Below are positions 15,262 to 23,010 of a DNA stretch of 24,027 nucleotides, in pieces. Position 1 is the stretch's first letter. Every line of letters starts with the position of its first letter. The notes below the pieces were generated by a model, which saw nothing but the letters and a program-made list of their open reading frames with translations, was not told the origin of the DNA and did not search any database. A program made the position numbers and the translations under genes. Source of the DNA: Thermoplasmata archaeon. GTDB lineage: Archaea > Thermoplasmatota > E2 > DHVEG-1. Location of the stretch: the NCBI GenBank assembly GCA_003649715.1, contig QMSS01000005.1, forward strand, positions 1-24,027. Direction: 5' to 3'.

Positions 15262-16920
15262 ATGACTCAAGATATTTATGACAAAGTCATGACACTTGCA
15301 AAGAGAAGAGGATACATTTATCCATCATTTGAAATCTACGGCGGCGTTGCAGGATTTTACAGTTATGGACCACTTGGTACCCTACTTAAACACAACATCG
15401 AAGACCTGTGGCGTAAAATATATGTTCTACAGGAAAACTGCATTGAGATAGATACACCAACAATAACACCATACGATGTTTTAAAGGCATCAGGACATGT
15501 TGACGAATTCACGGATCTGACAGTCAACTGCAGCAAATGCAAAAAATCATACAAGATAGAGGACATCATAGACAAGAACATCACAGTTAAAGATGCTATA
15601 AAAAATGATGAAATCAGATGCCCAACATGTGGCAGCAGACTGCAAGACATACATCCTGTAAACCTCATGTTTTCTACCATTATCGGTAGTGGAAACGGAA
15701 GACAAGCATTTTTAAGACCTGAAACAGCTCAGGGCATATTCACAGATTTCCACCTTCTGTACAGACATGTAAGAGAAAAAATTCCATTTGGCGTAATCCA
15801 AATCGGAAGAGGATACAGAAATGAGATATCACCGAGACAAGGAGTCATACGGCTAAGAGAATTTTCCATGGCAGAAGCTGAAATATTCTTTGATCCATTA
15901 GATAAAAACCATCCAAAATTTGACAATGTCAAAGATAAAAAACTATACATCTTTGACAACAAAAAAGAAATGCATATATCATTAGAAGAGGCGTTAGAAA
16001 AAAAAATCATACGTAACCAGGCACTTGCATACTATATGTACATCACACAAGAATTTCTACTAACCATAGGAATAGATCCTAAGAGATTTAGATTCCGTAA
16101 ACATGCACCAGATGAGCTAGCACATTATGCAACCGAATGCTGGGATGCAGAAGTGTTCAGCAAAAGATTCGGCTGGATCGAATGCGTGGGCATCGCAGAC
16201 AGATCTGCCTACGACATAAACGCTCACATACAAGCATCTGGAACAGACATGCATGCATTAAGAAAATTAGGCGAAGCAAAAACAGTAGAAGTAAAAAGAA
16301 TTATCCCAAAAATGGATACGCTTGGCCCACTCTTTAAAGAAAAAGCAGGTAGAATCAAAAAAATACTGGAAAACATGGAACCACTACTAGATACAAATAA
16401 AATAACAGTTGAACTAGATGGCAAAACCATAGAAATACCAGAAAACTGCTATGAAGTAGTAAAAAAGAAAGAAAAAATAACTGGTGAAAAATTCATACCA
16501 CATGTCATAGAACCTTCATATGGTATAGACCGAATATTTTACTGTATACTAGAGCACAATTATGTTGAGACGAAAAAAAAAGGTGAGAAATACCATGTTC
16601 TGCGTCTCAGCCCATTGATAGCACCGATAAAAACAGGCGTATTTCCTCTTACAAATGATGAAAAACTTGTTAGGATAGCCAGAGAAGTGGATCAAAAGCT
16701 GAGAAAAAATGGCATTGTAACATATTACGATGACAACGGTAGCATAGGCAGAAGATATGCACGTATGGATGAAATAGGAACACCCTTCTGCATCACAATT
16801 GATCACAACACAACTATAGACAACACAGTTACTATTCGTGATCGCGACACCACGAGGCAGGAGAGAAAAAAAATAGAAAAACTCCCAGGATTCTTCAAAA
16901 AACATTGTCTCATTGTCTAA
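15262..16920 (+). CDS. glyS: glycyl-tRNA synthetase, archaeal/eukaryotic alpha2 type
   Basis: Class II synthetase that charges tRNA-Gly. Visible: the N-terminal motif 1 zone (YPSFEIYGGVAGFYSYGPLG), a zinc-binding insertion with CSKCKKSYKIEDI and CPTCGSRL (about residues 90-130), and LRPETAQGIFTDFHLLYR. Motif 2 is IGRGYRNEISPRQGVIRLRE, motif 3 lies around EPSYGIDRIFYCILEH, and the C-terminal anticodon-binding domain starts near LSPLIAPIKTGVFPL. I start at ATG 15262 (MTQDIYDKV), 12 nt after AGGAG (15245-15249); the adjoining TTG at 15259 would add one residue. Full length (552 residues) with no sign of damage. The coding strand is A/C-rich. It is convergent with the lysine aminotransferase gene; the 160-nt gap between them contains nothing recognisable. 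Confidence 0.97.
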   Translation: MTQDIYDKVMTLAKRRGYIYPSFEIYGGVAGFYSYGPLGTLLKHNIEDLWRKIYVLQENCIEIDTPTITPYDVLKASGHVDEFTDLTVNCSKCKKSYKIEDIIDKNITVKDAIKNDEIRCPTCGSRLQDIHPVNLMFSTIIGSGNGRQAFLRPETAQGIFTDFHLLYRHVREKIPFGVIQIGRGYRNEISPRQGVIRLREFSMAEAEIFFDPLDKNHPKFDNVKDKKLYIFDNKKEMHISLEEALEKKIIRNQALAYYMYITQEFLLTIGIDPKRFRFRKHAPDELAHYATECWDAEVFSKRFGWIECVGIADRSAYDINAHIQASGTDMHALRKLGEAKTVEVKRIIPKMDTLGPLFKEKAGRIKKILENMEPLLDTNKITVELDGKTIEIPENCYEVVKKKEKITGEKFIPHVIEPSYGIDRIFYCILEHNYVETKKKGEKYHVLRLSPLIAPIKTGVFPLTNDEKLVRIAREVDQKLRKNGIVTYYDDNGSIGRRYARMDEIGTPFCITIDHNTTIDNTVTIRDRDTTRQERKKIEKLPGFFKKHCLIV

Positions 16921-17082
16921 AAACACTTTTCTCAAAAACACAGTAATATGGCGTTTCTACAGTTGCAAAACCAAAACTAAAATCACATTTCAGAAAAAAA
17001 ATGGGAGTATGATAATTTCACAAAAAATATTGATCCTCAGAGAAATTATGGAGAATGGATTTCTGCTGTAACCACAAGGTTT

Positions 17083-18402
17083 TTAGATATTTTTAGCGAC
17101 ATTATCCACTATCTCAAGAGCTTCATCTATCTCCTCAGCAGTTATAATCAACGGCGGGCGGAATCTTATCGAAGTAGCACCACATGATAGTATGAGAAGA
17201 TTGTTTTCATACAATCTTTTTTTCATCTCATCTCGCTTCTGCGGCGTTGGTAAATCGAAGGCACACATGAGACCACGTCCACGTGCATTAGATATTTTTT
17301 CAGGATAGCTCCTGGATATTTCCTCTAGACCCTGTAGAAGACGTTTCCCCTGCTTTGCAGCGTTTTCAACAAGTTTTTCCTCCTTTATAACCTCTAGGTA
17401 TTTCTGACAACGGACCATGTCTACAAGGTTTCCACCAAATGTTGAGTTAAGCCTACTAGACACATTGAATACATTGTCCTTAATTTCATCTACTCTGTCT
17501 CCAACCATTATACCACATACCTGTGTTTTTTTGCCAAATGCTAGTATGTCCGGCTGAACATCAAAATGTTGATAAGCCCACATCCTACCTGTTAGTCCAA
17601 CTCCGGTTTGTACCTCATCTAGTATAAACATCATCTCATATTCATCGCAGAGTCTTCTCAACTTCAAAAAAAATTCTTTACGGAAATGATTGTCGCCACC
17701 TTCTCCCTGTATGGGCTCTATTATAAGGGCAGCTATGTCATCTGGATTTTCAGCAACAGCTTTTTCTATCTCTGACACAGCCTTTTTTTCAAGCTCCATA
17801 ACCATTTTGAGGTTTTCTTTGTTGAGTGGAAATTTAATCTTTGGATTAGTTATACGCGGCCAGTTGAATTTTGGAAAATACATTGTCTTTTCAGCTACAA
17901 AGGTGTTTGTCATCGATAAGGTATACCCTGTTCTACCATGAAAAGCCTCTTTGAAATGAATGATCTTTGTTCCAAGTTGCTCACTTTTTCCTTTTTCAAT
18001 GTTTTTCCTCACCTTCCAGTCGAAAGCTGTTTTCAATGCATTTTCTACAGCCAATGCACCACCGCTTATAAAGAAAAGATGATGGAAATATTTTGGAACA
18101 GCATGTTTTACAAAGGTTTCTACAAACTCTGCCATCTCTGTGGTATAGACATCAGAGTTAGATGGTTTGTTTACAGCTACCTCACCAAGTTTTTTGAGAA
18201 AGCTTGGTGTAGTGAGACTAGGATGATTACATCCAAGTGGGGCTGTTGCAAAGAAAGAGAAACAGTCAAGCATGTATTTATTGGTCCGGGAGTCATATAT
18301 ACGGCATCCCCTGCTTTTTCTTATATCTAAAACAAGATCGAAACCGTCAGTCAGCATATATTTGGAAAGTATATCATGCACCTCATCTGGTTTAATAGAC
18401 AT
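17083..18402 (-). CDS. lat: L-lysine 6-aminotransferase (LAT)
   Basis: PLP-dependent class III aminotransferase moving the epsilon-amino group of lysine to 2-oxoglutarate, giving alpha-aminoadipate semialdehyde (cyclising to piperideine-6-carboxylate) and glutamate. The beginning MSIKPDEVHDILSKYMLTDG and the stretch SFFATAPLGCNHP are characteristic of LAT rather than of ornithine or GABA aminotransferases. Also seen: FISGGALAVENALK, HFKEAFHGRTGYTLS, IEPIQGEGG, FILDEVQTGVGLTG (PLP Asp) and the Schiff-base Lys in LAFGKKTQVCG. The start is put at ATG 18402 because GGAGG sits 13 nt before it and it matches family starts; an upstream ATG at 18477 would add 25 unusual residues. Third gene of the lysine cluster, separated from saccharopine dehydrogenase by an A/T hairpin, so it may have its own promoter. 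Confidence 0.92.
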   Translation of the reverse strand: MSIKPDEVHDILSKYMLTDGFDLVLDIRKSRGCRIYDSRTNKYMLDCFSFFATAPLGCNHPSLTTPSFLKKLGEVAVNKPSNSDVYTTEMAEFVETFVKHAVPKYFHHLFFISGGALAVENALKTAFDWKVRKNIEKGKSEQLGTKIIHFKEAFHGRTGYTLSMTNTFVAEKTMYFPKFNWPRITNPKIKFPLNKENLKMVMELEKKAVSEIEKAVAENPDDIAALIIEPIQGEGGDNHFRKEFFLKLRRLCDEYEMMFILDEVQTGVGLTGRMWAYQHFDVQPDILAFGKKTQVCGIMVGDRVDEIKDNVFNVSSRLNSTFGGNLVDMVRCQKYLEVIKEEKLVENAAKQGKRLLQGLEEISRSYPEKISNARGRGLMCAFDLPTPQKRDEMKKRLYENNLLILSCGATSIRFRPPLIITAEEIDEALEIVDNVAKNI

Positions 18403-18578
18403 ATCGATCTTTTTTCCTCCTTCGAAATTTTTTTGATTTCTTTTTGAATATATCTGCAATGTGGCGGTATCTGTCATACAAATAAAATGATATCGGTTAC
18501 AATCCTCATCCTAATAAACTTCTATAAGTGTTTTTTAGATGGTTCTTCCTAAAAAATTGTTTTATCAGTTTTTTGCTG

Positions 18579-18597
18579 GAAAAAAATAATTTTTTTC
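18579..18597. terminator. perfect A/T hairpin directly after the saccharopine dehydrogenase gene
   Basis: G plus seven A (18579-18586) pair with seven T plus C (18590-18597) around a 3-nt loop, ending one base from the stop codon of the minus-strand gene at 18598. The T run makes it terminator-like on the minus strand, partly separating the last gene (LAT) from the first two. Confidence 0.45.
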
Positions 18598-19929
18598 TTA
18601 TGATGATTCTGCTTCGGTTTTTTCATTAAATACTATTCCAATGTGTTCGAGTTCATCAAGTATGGGGTTGTAGATCTCCCGTGTAATAGGTATGTGTACT
18701 CCTGGTGTTTCTATTTTTTCTTCTAATATCATTTTTGTGGCTATAGCTGCTGGTAGACCTACGGTTCTTGCAACGGCAGTGTCTCCATAGGGTATTCCAT
18801 ATTCGATCATGGTTGATGTTATGTGCTCTTTTTTAGATGGATATTCTGCTGTGAACTCATGATGCAGTATCACCATATCTCTTTCACCGTTTTCAAATCT
18901 TAGTTTTTCTATTGCTAATGTGTTTAGTATATCTAGTGGTGAATGTTGGTTTTCTGGTAGTTTTTTGTTGCTTAGTAGCCCAAGCCATTCGATTTTTTTC
19001 ATAACTGCAGAGTATGTTTCTATGTTTAGATAGCGGGCTAGGTCTTTTTTTAGGTCATTGTTTTTTGAGTTTTTTATGAGTTTTCTGGTTAGATCCCTGT
19101 AGGATACTAGTTTTTCTAGGTCATCTATTTTTGTCTCATCTAGGTATCCGAGATCTGCTATTTTTTTCATTGTCTCGCACCATCCTATGTGACGTAGTGT
19201 TCCACGATACATGGTTTGTGTCTCTGGTATTCCATATTTTTGTATGTAGGGTATGGAGTCTCTGTTGGGATAGTTTTCGAAATGCCCGATTCCATCTATT
19301 TTTTTGATGGTGTAGTGTTCAAAAAGTTTTTCCCCAGGTATTTTTATTTCTTTTCCATTTTTTAGGTACCTAGCAGAGTTTTTGGATGCCAGTAGTACTC
19401 CTCTTGGGCTCCAGGAGAATTTGTATCCCATTGGGTTATTGTTTGCCTCTAAGGATGGCAGTGCTCCGCAGTATGAGGAGAAACCTTTTATTTTTCCGTT
19501 GTTGTCTTTGATTTTGTGTATGATTCTCATGGCGGACATGTGGTCGATGCCAGGATCCAAGCCGCATTCATTCAGTATCAGTATCTTCATGTTTTTTGCT
19601 TTTTTATCAAGCTCCTGCATTTCCTTGTTTACATAGGATGTTGTGATCATGTGTTTTCTATGTTTCAGACAATAATGCGCAACTCTTACATGATATGTGT
19701 ATGGCAGGAGGCTCACAACAATATCTGATTTGGCAATAAGTTTTTCCAGTTTTATGTTGTCATGCACATCTAGCTCATGTGCCTCTCCATGTGGATGTGA
19801 GTCTATGATTTTTTCGGCTTTACTGATTGTTCGTGTTGCTATTTTGACAAAGTAGTCTGTTTGTTCCAGTATATATCTCACAAGTGGTTTAGACACCATG
19901 CCTGCGCCGAGAACAAGTATCTCCTTCAC
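18598..19929 (-). CDS. saccharopine dehydrogenase (glutamate-forming), eukaryotic AASS/LYS9 type
   Basis: Oxidises saccharopine to alpha-aminoadipate semialdehyde and glutamate. The 443-residue protein begins with a dinucleotide-binding loop LVLGAGMVSKP (5-15). It then follows the C-terminal half of animal AASS and fungal Lys9 closely: VVSLLPYTYH (71-80), ECGLDPGIDHM (121-131), SYCGALPS (152-159), NNPMGYKFSWSPRGVL (164-179), YPNRDSIPY, MYRGTLRHIGW and GDTAVARTVGLPAA. No LKR part is fused; that enzyme is the separate gene 73 nt upstream, in the same order as in the eukaryotic fusion protein. ATG 19929 is the obvious start. The same fold includes lysine-6-dehydrogenases and homospermidine synthases, but the motifs fit saccharopine. 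Confidence 0.9.
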   Translation of the reverse strand: MKEILVLGAGMVSKPLVRYILEQTDYFVKIATRTISKAEKIIDSHPHGEAHELDVHDNIKLEKLIAKSDIVVSLLPYTYHVRVAHYCLKHRKHMITTSYVNKEMQELDKKAKNMKILILNECGLDPGIDHMSAMRIIHKIKDNNGKIKGFSSYCGALPSLEANNNPMGYKFSWSPRGVLLASKNSARYLKNGKEIKIPGEKLFEHYTIKKIDGIGHFENYPNRDSIPYIQKYGIPETQTMYRGTLRHIGWCETMKKIADLGYLDETKIDDLEKLVSYRDLTRKLIKNSKNNDLKKDLARYLNIETYSAVMKKIEWLGLLSNKKLPENQHSPLDILNTLAIEKLRFENGERDMVILHHEFTAEYPSKKEHITSTMIEYGIPYGDTAVARTVGLPAAIATKMILEEKIETPGVHIPITREIYNPILDELEHIGIVFNEKTEAESS

Positions 19930-20002
19930 CCTTAGCTCACACTCCCTTCATACACCATTACTCTTCTTTTTGAACAGGAATTGGGAAGAATATGAAAAGG
20001 AT

Positions 20003-21307
20003 TTATAAATACTTGTTGATATATTGATATTGTGGTGTTAGCTCACCATGGTATAGTATAACTGCTTTTTTTATCTCAGGTGGTATGTCATAGTTTTTGA
20101 AGTCTATGGGTTGTTTAGTCTTTGCAAGAGCGGGGACGAAAGGCTGTAGGGCATCGCCAAAGGAGTGGGATGATTCACGTGGTAGCTCACATGGTAGGTT
20201 GTCCACTGCCATCACAAGTATACCATCACCATTGTATCCATCCTTTATGGTATCTGTCAGTGGATTGTATACATAGACGGGGCTGTCTGGGGTTGTCGCC
20301 TTTATGGTGAATTCGATGGACCCGTTAATGTCACAGCTTATATCACCTATAGCCTGTAGATGTATTGTTTTTTTATTAGTGTAGTATTTTTTTACAAAAT
20401 CTTTTGTAACAAATCTGGGATAACGGTTATCCCAGTATATACAGTTTATTAGTATAGTGAGATAGGGAAGATGTTTTTCCATGATAGAAACATATTTTTC
20501 AGGATGATGATAATAATCTTGTAGATCAAAATGGTTACGCGGTTTAGATGGTTTTACCATGTCTCTTTCTTTGAATATTACCTTGTAGATTTTTTTGTTT
20601 GAGGGTTTCTCATATGTCGATTTGATTTCATCTGGACGTATTTCTTTGGTTGGGAATATGTCTATTATTTCCTGGGCACCTTTTGATACATTTCCATATC
20701 CAGCAAAGCCGATGATTAATGGTGTTATAGACCATGGCAGACCGTGGGTTTCTATCTTTCTTCCTATTATTGTCAGTTGTTTTTTGATTTCTGAGAGGCT
20801 GCCGTAGTATAAGGTTTGTCTGATTTCACTGAATGGCGTGTCTATTTTCCTGGATTTTAGTCTCTGTCCAAATGCCCAGAGTGTGTCGATCATACCTGCG
20901 ATACCGGCATATCTTCCGAAAAAAACAAGACGGTGACCTTGTTCATCAATTATTTTTTCGTAATCGATGAGTGTACACCGGAGATCCATCATTTTTTTAA
21001 GCATTGGCATGTTGTGTTTTTGACCCTTGATTGTATGAGAGAAAAACACATAGGTTTTTTCTGATTCAAAAAAATCAACTGGGATCTCTTTTATCGCAAA
21101 TATAACATTACATTGCGATAAGTCCTCCTGAATTTTAGCTCCTGCATCTAGATATTCCTGATCGGAGAAAATACGTATATGCGAGGGTTGAAGGATTGTT
21201 TCTATGTCATGTTTTTCTCTAAGTTTTTGGACATGTTCCGGTGTCAACGGTACACGTCTCTCCCAGCGATTTTTGTCTTCTCTACGTATACCTATCATAT
21301 GGCTCAT
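20003..21307 (-). CDS. lysine-ketoglutarate reductase (saccharopine dehydrogenase, lysine-forming), eukaryotic AASS type
   Basis: Condenses lysine with 2-oxoglutarate to saccharopine. The 434 residues match the N-terminal half of animal/plant AASS along their whole length: IGIRREDKNRWERRVPLTPE (5-24), YVFFSHTIKGQKHNM (86-100), LIDYEKI (113-119), FGRYAGIAGMID (130-141), the nucleotide loop GFAGYGNVSKGAQEI (200-214), LINCIYWDNRYPR, GDISCDINGSIEF and ILVMAVDNLPCELP. It belongs to the alanine dehydrogenase/transhydrogenase-like N-terminal fold, but the AASS-specific blocks exclude alanine dehydrogenase. ATG 21307 (MSHMIGIRRED) lies about 17-22 nt after a purine-rich CTAGGGGG and behind a TATA-like CTATAAACT near 21355-21363. 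It is first in the minus-strand series followed by the saccharopine dehydrogenase and LAT genes. Confidence 0.92.
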   Translation of the reverse strand: MSHMIGIRREDKNRWERRVPLTPEHVQKLREKHDIETILQPSHIRIFSDQEYLDAGAKIQEDLSQCNVIFAIKEIPVDFFESEKTYVFFSHTIKGQKHNMPMLKKMMDLRCTLIDYEKIIDEQGHRLVFFGRYAGIAGMIDTLWAFGQRLKSRKIDTPFSEIRQTLYYGSLSEIKKQLTIIGRKIETHGLPWSITPLIIGFAGYGNVSKGAQEIIDIFPTKEIRPDEIKSTYEKPSNKKIYKVIFKERDMVKPSKPRNHFDLQDYYHHPEKYVSIMEKHLPYLTILINCIYWDNRYPRFVTKDFVKKYYTNKKTIHLQAIGDISCDINGSIEFTIKATTPDSPVYVYNPLTDTIKDGYNGDGILVMAVDNLPCELPRESSHSFGDALQPFVPALAKTKQPIDFKNYDIPPEIKKAVILYHGELTPQYQYINKYL

Positions 21308-21421
21308 AATGGTTTTATACCCCCTAGGTTTCTTTTAAGATTGATTCAGAATACAGTTTATAGTTTTTGGAAAGGAATGGTTTTGATATATATTTGTTTT
21401 GATCATTAAATAAAAGATAGA

Positions 21422-21446
21422 TGCCTCCATTTTTCTGTTAGAGGCA
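21422..21446 (-). terminator. stem-loop terminator downstream of the release-factor-like gene
   Basis: TGCCTC (21422-21427) pairs with GAGGCA (21441-21446) around a 13-nt loop. Read on the minus strand it is followed by a T-rich tail (ATCTATCTTTTATTT), 29 nt after the stop at 21475. Confidence 0.5.
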
Positions 21447-21474
21447 ACAAACCACCATTTATGAAGCTATTTTT

Positions 21475-22590
21475 TTATTTGTATCTTAGTATTGCCCCGA
21501 TGTGCCCTAGTTTTGATATTTCTTCGGCATCAGTGAATTCAACCTCTGCATCGGTTCTTTCTGCAAATTCAAGTATTTCTTCCACTACGTCTACCTCCGA
21601 CATTTTTTTGCCGCAGTATCTACACCTATAAATCTCCTCTGTTTCCACTATCTGACAGTTTTCACAAAGATATCCCCGTAGTTTATAGTCTTTCTCTATG
21701 ATCAACAGCTCTACCTGTCCATTTTTCACAGCATGTAGAGTATCCCTTATTCCATATACAGCCAAACCATCTCTCAGTATTTCTCTTTTAAGCTGTTGAA
21801 CAGTCTCATAGGATTTTCTTTCTTCAAGTTGAGAAATAAGAGGTATTGATTCCTCCAAGAGTTTCTTTTCTTCGTCGATGCTTATGTCTATGATATCTAC
21901 TATATTGCTTTTTATCTTCTGCGGAAGTATATCTTTGAATTGATTTTTGGCAGTACCCGGGCCTGCTAAAATGATTTTTTCTCCCATATAGATATCGCCT
22001 TTTTGTAATGCATCCCTGATCTGTAGGTAGAATGCATGTATGGAGCCTTTTCTCTTCCTCTGAAAACGTGCCTGAGACCAGCCTCCTTTTTTATGCTTGT
22101 TTATGATATCCGCTGAAAAATTTTTTGTATGCCTTATTTTTCCAAATGTCACTGAGAATATTTTAGCATAGTTTGAGCTCATTAGCAGTATTATAAAGGA
22201 TTCCCATTCATCATGTAGCCGAGCAAGTAGCCGAATGTATGGCGAAGAGTCTACAACCAGCAGGTTTTTCACTTCAACTGGTAGAAAGATGTATTTGAAA
22301 AAATTGTGTTTACGTGACGCAAAGACAGCAAGGTTTTTTTCATGATTTTTAACTAGAAAATCTCTTATGTCATCCATTGTGTCTAAAAAATTTTTTAATT
22401 CTTCTCCAGTTAGAAGTAGCTTACAGGTTTTTTCTCTTCTATCAACAAACCTAAGTTGTTCTGAAGATCTGCTAATGTATAGGCTAATGTATGTGTTCAT
22501 ACTGTCTCTGTCATATATCGATGACAGCTCTTTAATAAACCCATTAAGATCTTTACACATAGAGATTCCATGCCTTATTCTACTTTTCAT
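21475..22590 (-). CDS. aRF1/eRF1-family protein with GGW in place of GGQ (VLRF1-like)
   Basis: The 371-residue protein has the three-domain plan of archaeal release factor 1, but key motifs differ. The middle domain has KHKKGGWSQARFQRKR (165-180) where true aRF1 has GRGGQSxxRF. Gln 171 is thus Trp, and a Gln stands two positions later (173). The N-terminal domain (1-150) shows no NIKS or YxCxxxF stop-codon motif. The C-terminal part is clearly aRF1-like: IILAGPGTAKNQF (206-218), a zinc ribbon with Cys 309, 312, 323 and 326, and the ending GHIGAILRYK. Family knowledge: GGWSQ-type proteins resemble the Vms1-like/VLRF1 group of peptidyl-tRNA hydrolases of ribosome rescue; that role here is inference. 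A TATA box (22613-22627) predicts a nearly leaderless message at ATG 22590. Divergent from the Cas4-like pair. Confidence 0.82.
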   Translation of the reverse strand: MKSRIRHGISMCKDLNGFIKELSSIYDRDSMNTYISLYISRSSEQLRFVDRREKTCKLLLTGEELKNFLDTMDDIRDFLVKNHEKNLAVFASRKHNFFKYIFLPVEVKNLLVVDSSPYIRLLARLHDEWESFIILLMSSNYAKIFSVTFGKIRHTKNFSADIINKHKKGGWSQARFQRKRKGSIHAFYLQIRDALQKGDIYMGEKIILAGPGTAKNQFKDILPQKIKSNIVDIIDISIDEEKKLLEESIPLISQLEERKSYETVQQLKREILRDGLAVYGIRDTLHAVKNGQVELLIIEKDYKLRGYLCENCQIVETEEIYRCRYCGKKMSEVDVVEEILEFAERTDAEVEFTDAEEISKLGHIGAILRYK

Positions 22591-22612
22591 TAATCATATA
22601 ATGCTTGTTTCC

Positions 22613-22627
22613 AACTATTTTTTTATA
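22613..22627 (-). promoter_or_regulatory. TATA box of the release-factor-like gene
   Basis: Minus-strand ATATAAAAAAATAG, 23-37 nt before ATG 22590, predicting a transcript start near 22596. Confidence 0.5.
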
Positions 22628-22680
22628 TCTCAGAATATGCGTGGGAAGAATTTTTTAGTTTCAGTTATCCCCGCACAGAC

Positions 22681-22689
22681 CATAAATAC
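22681..22689 (+). promoter_or_regulatory. TATA box of the Cas4-like gene pair
   Basis: CATAAATAC; predicted transcript start near 22711, just before ATG 22720. It stands back to back with the minus-strand TATA box at 22613-22627, so the two promoters share about 130 bp. Confidence 0.5.
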
Positions 22690-22719
22690 TTTTTGTTTTT
22701 TCAACAAAAAAATGGTTTT

Positions 22720-23010
22720 ATGAAACATAAAATAAATGATTCCTCTTCTTATAAGATGGAAATTATAAGTGCATCAGAAATATCTCAGTTTCTATACTGC
22801 TCTATATCATGGCATCTGCAAAGATGTGGATACAAACCTAAATCAGATTTATTGGAGACTGGTATAAAGAGGCATACATCACTGGGCAAAACAATATCCT
22901 ACATAGGATATGAGTTGCAGAAATCGAGACGTCTTGCATTAGCAGGATACTTACTCATTGCGGTATCCCTTTCAGTTATTATCTTATGGGTGATAATATT
23001 AGTAGCATAG
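22720..23010 (+). CDS. Cas4-like nuclease, N-terminal part with membrane helix (first of two overlapping ORFs)
   Basis: The 96-residue product looks like the beginning of a Cas4/Dna2-type PD-(D/E)XK nuclease. ISASEISQFLYC contains the first Fe-S cysteine (Cys27), and ETGIKRHTSLGK contains the active-site His (His52, GxxxH). It then has one hydrophobic helix (about 73-96) and stops, with no nuclease core. The rest is in the next frame, overlapping by 25 nt. ATG 22720 lies about 9 nt after the predicted transcript start; an upstream TTG at 22693 is not needed. No CRISPR repeats or other cas genes are nearby, so this is a solitary Cas4-like protein. The split may be a real two-subunit membrane nuclease, a frameshifting site, or a mutation. 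Confidence 0.7.
   Translation: MKHKINDSSSYKMEIISASEISQFLYCSISWHLQRCGYKPKSDLLETGIKRHTSLGKTISYIGYELQKSRRLALAGYLLIAVSLSVIILWVIILVA

Noticed and set aside
20003..21307. Alanine dehydrogenase
   Set aside because: It shares the fold at the N terminus, but AASS-specific blocks run to its C terminus and a saccharopine dehydrogenase gene follows.
21475..22590. Canonical archaeal release factor aRF1
   Set aside because: GGQ is GGW and the stop-codon recognition motifs NIKS and YxCxxxF are missing, so the standard function is unlikely.
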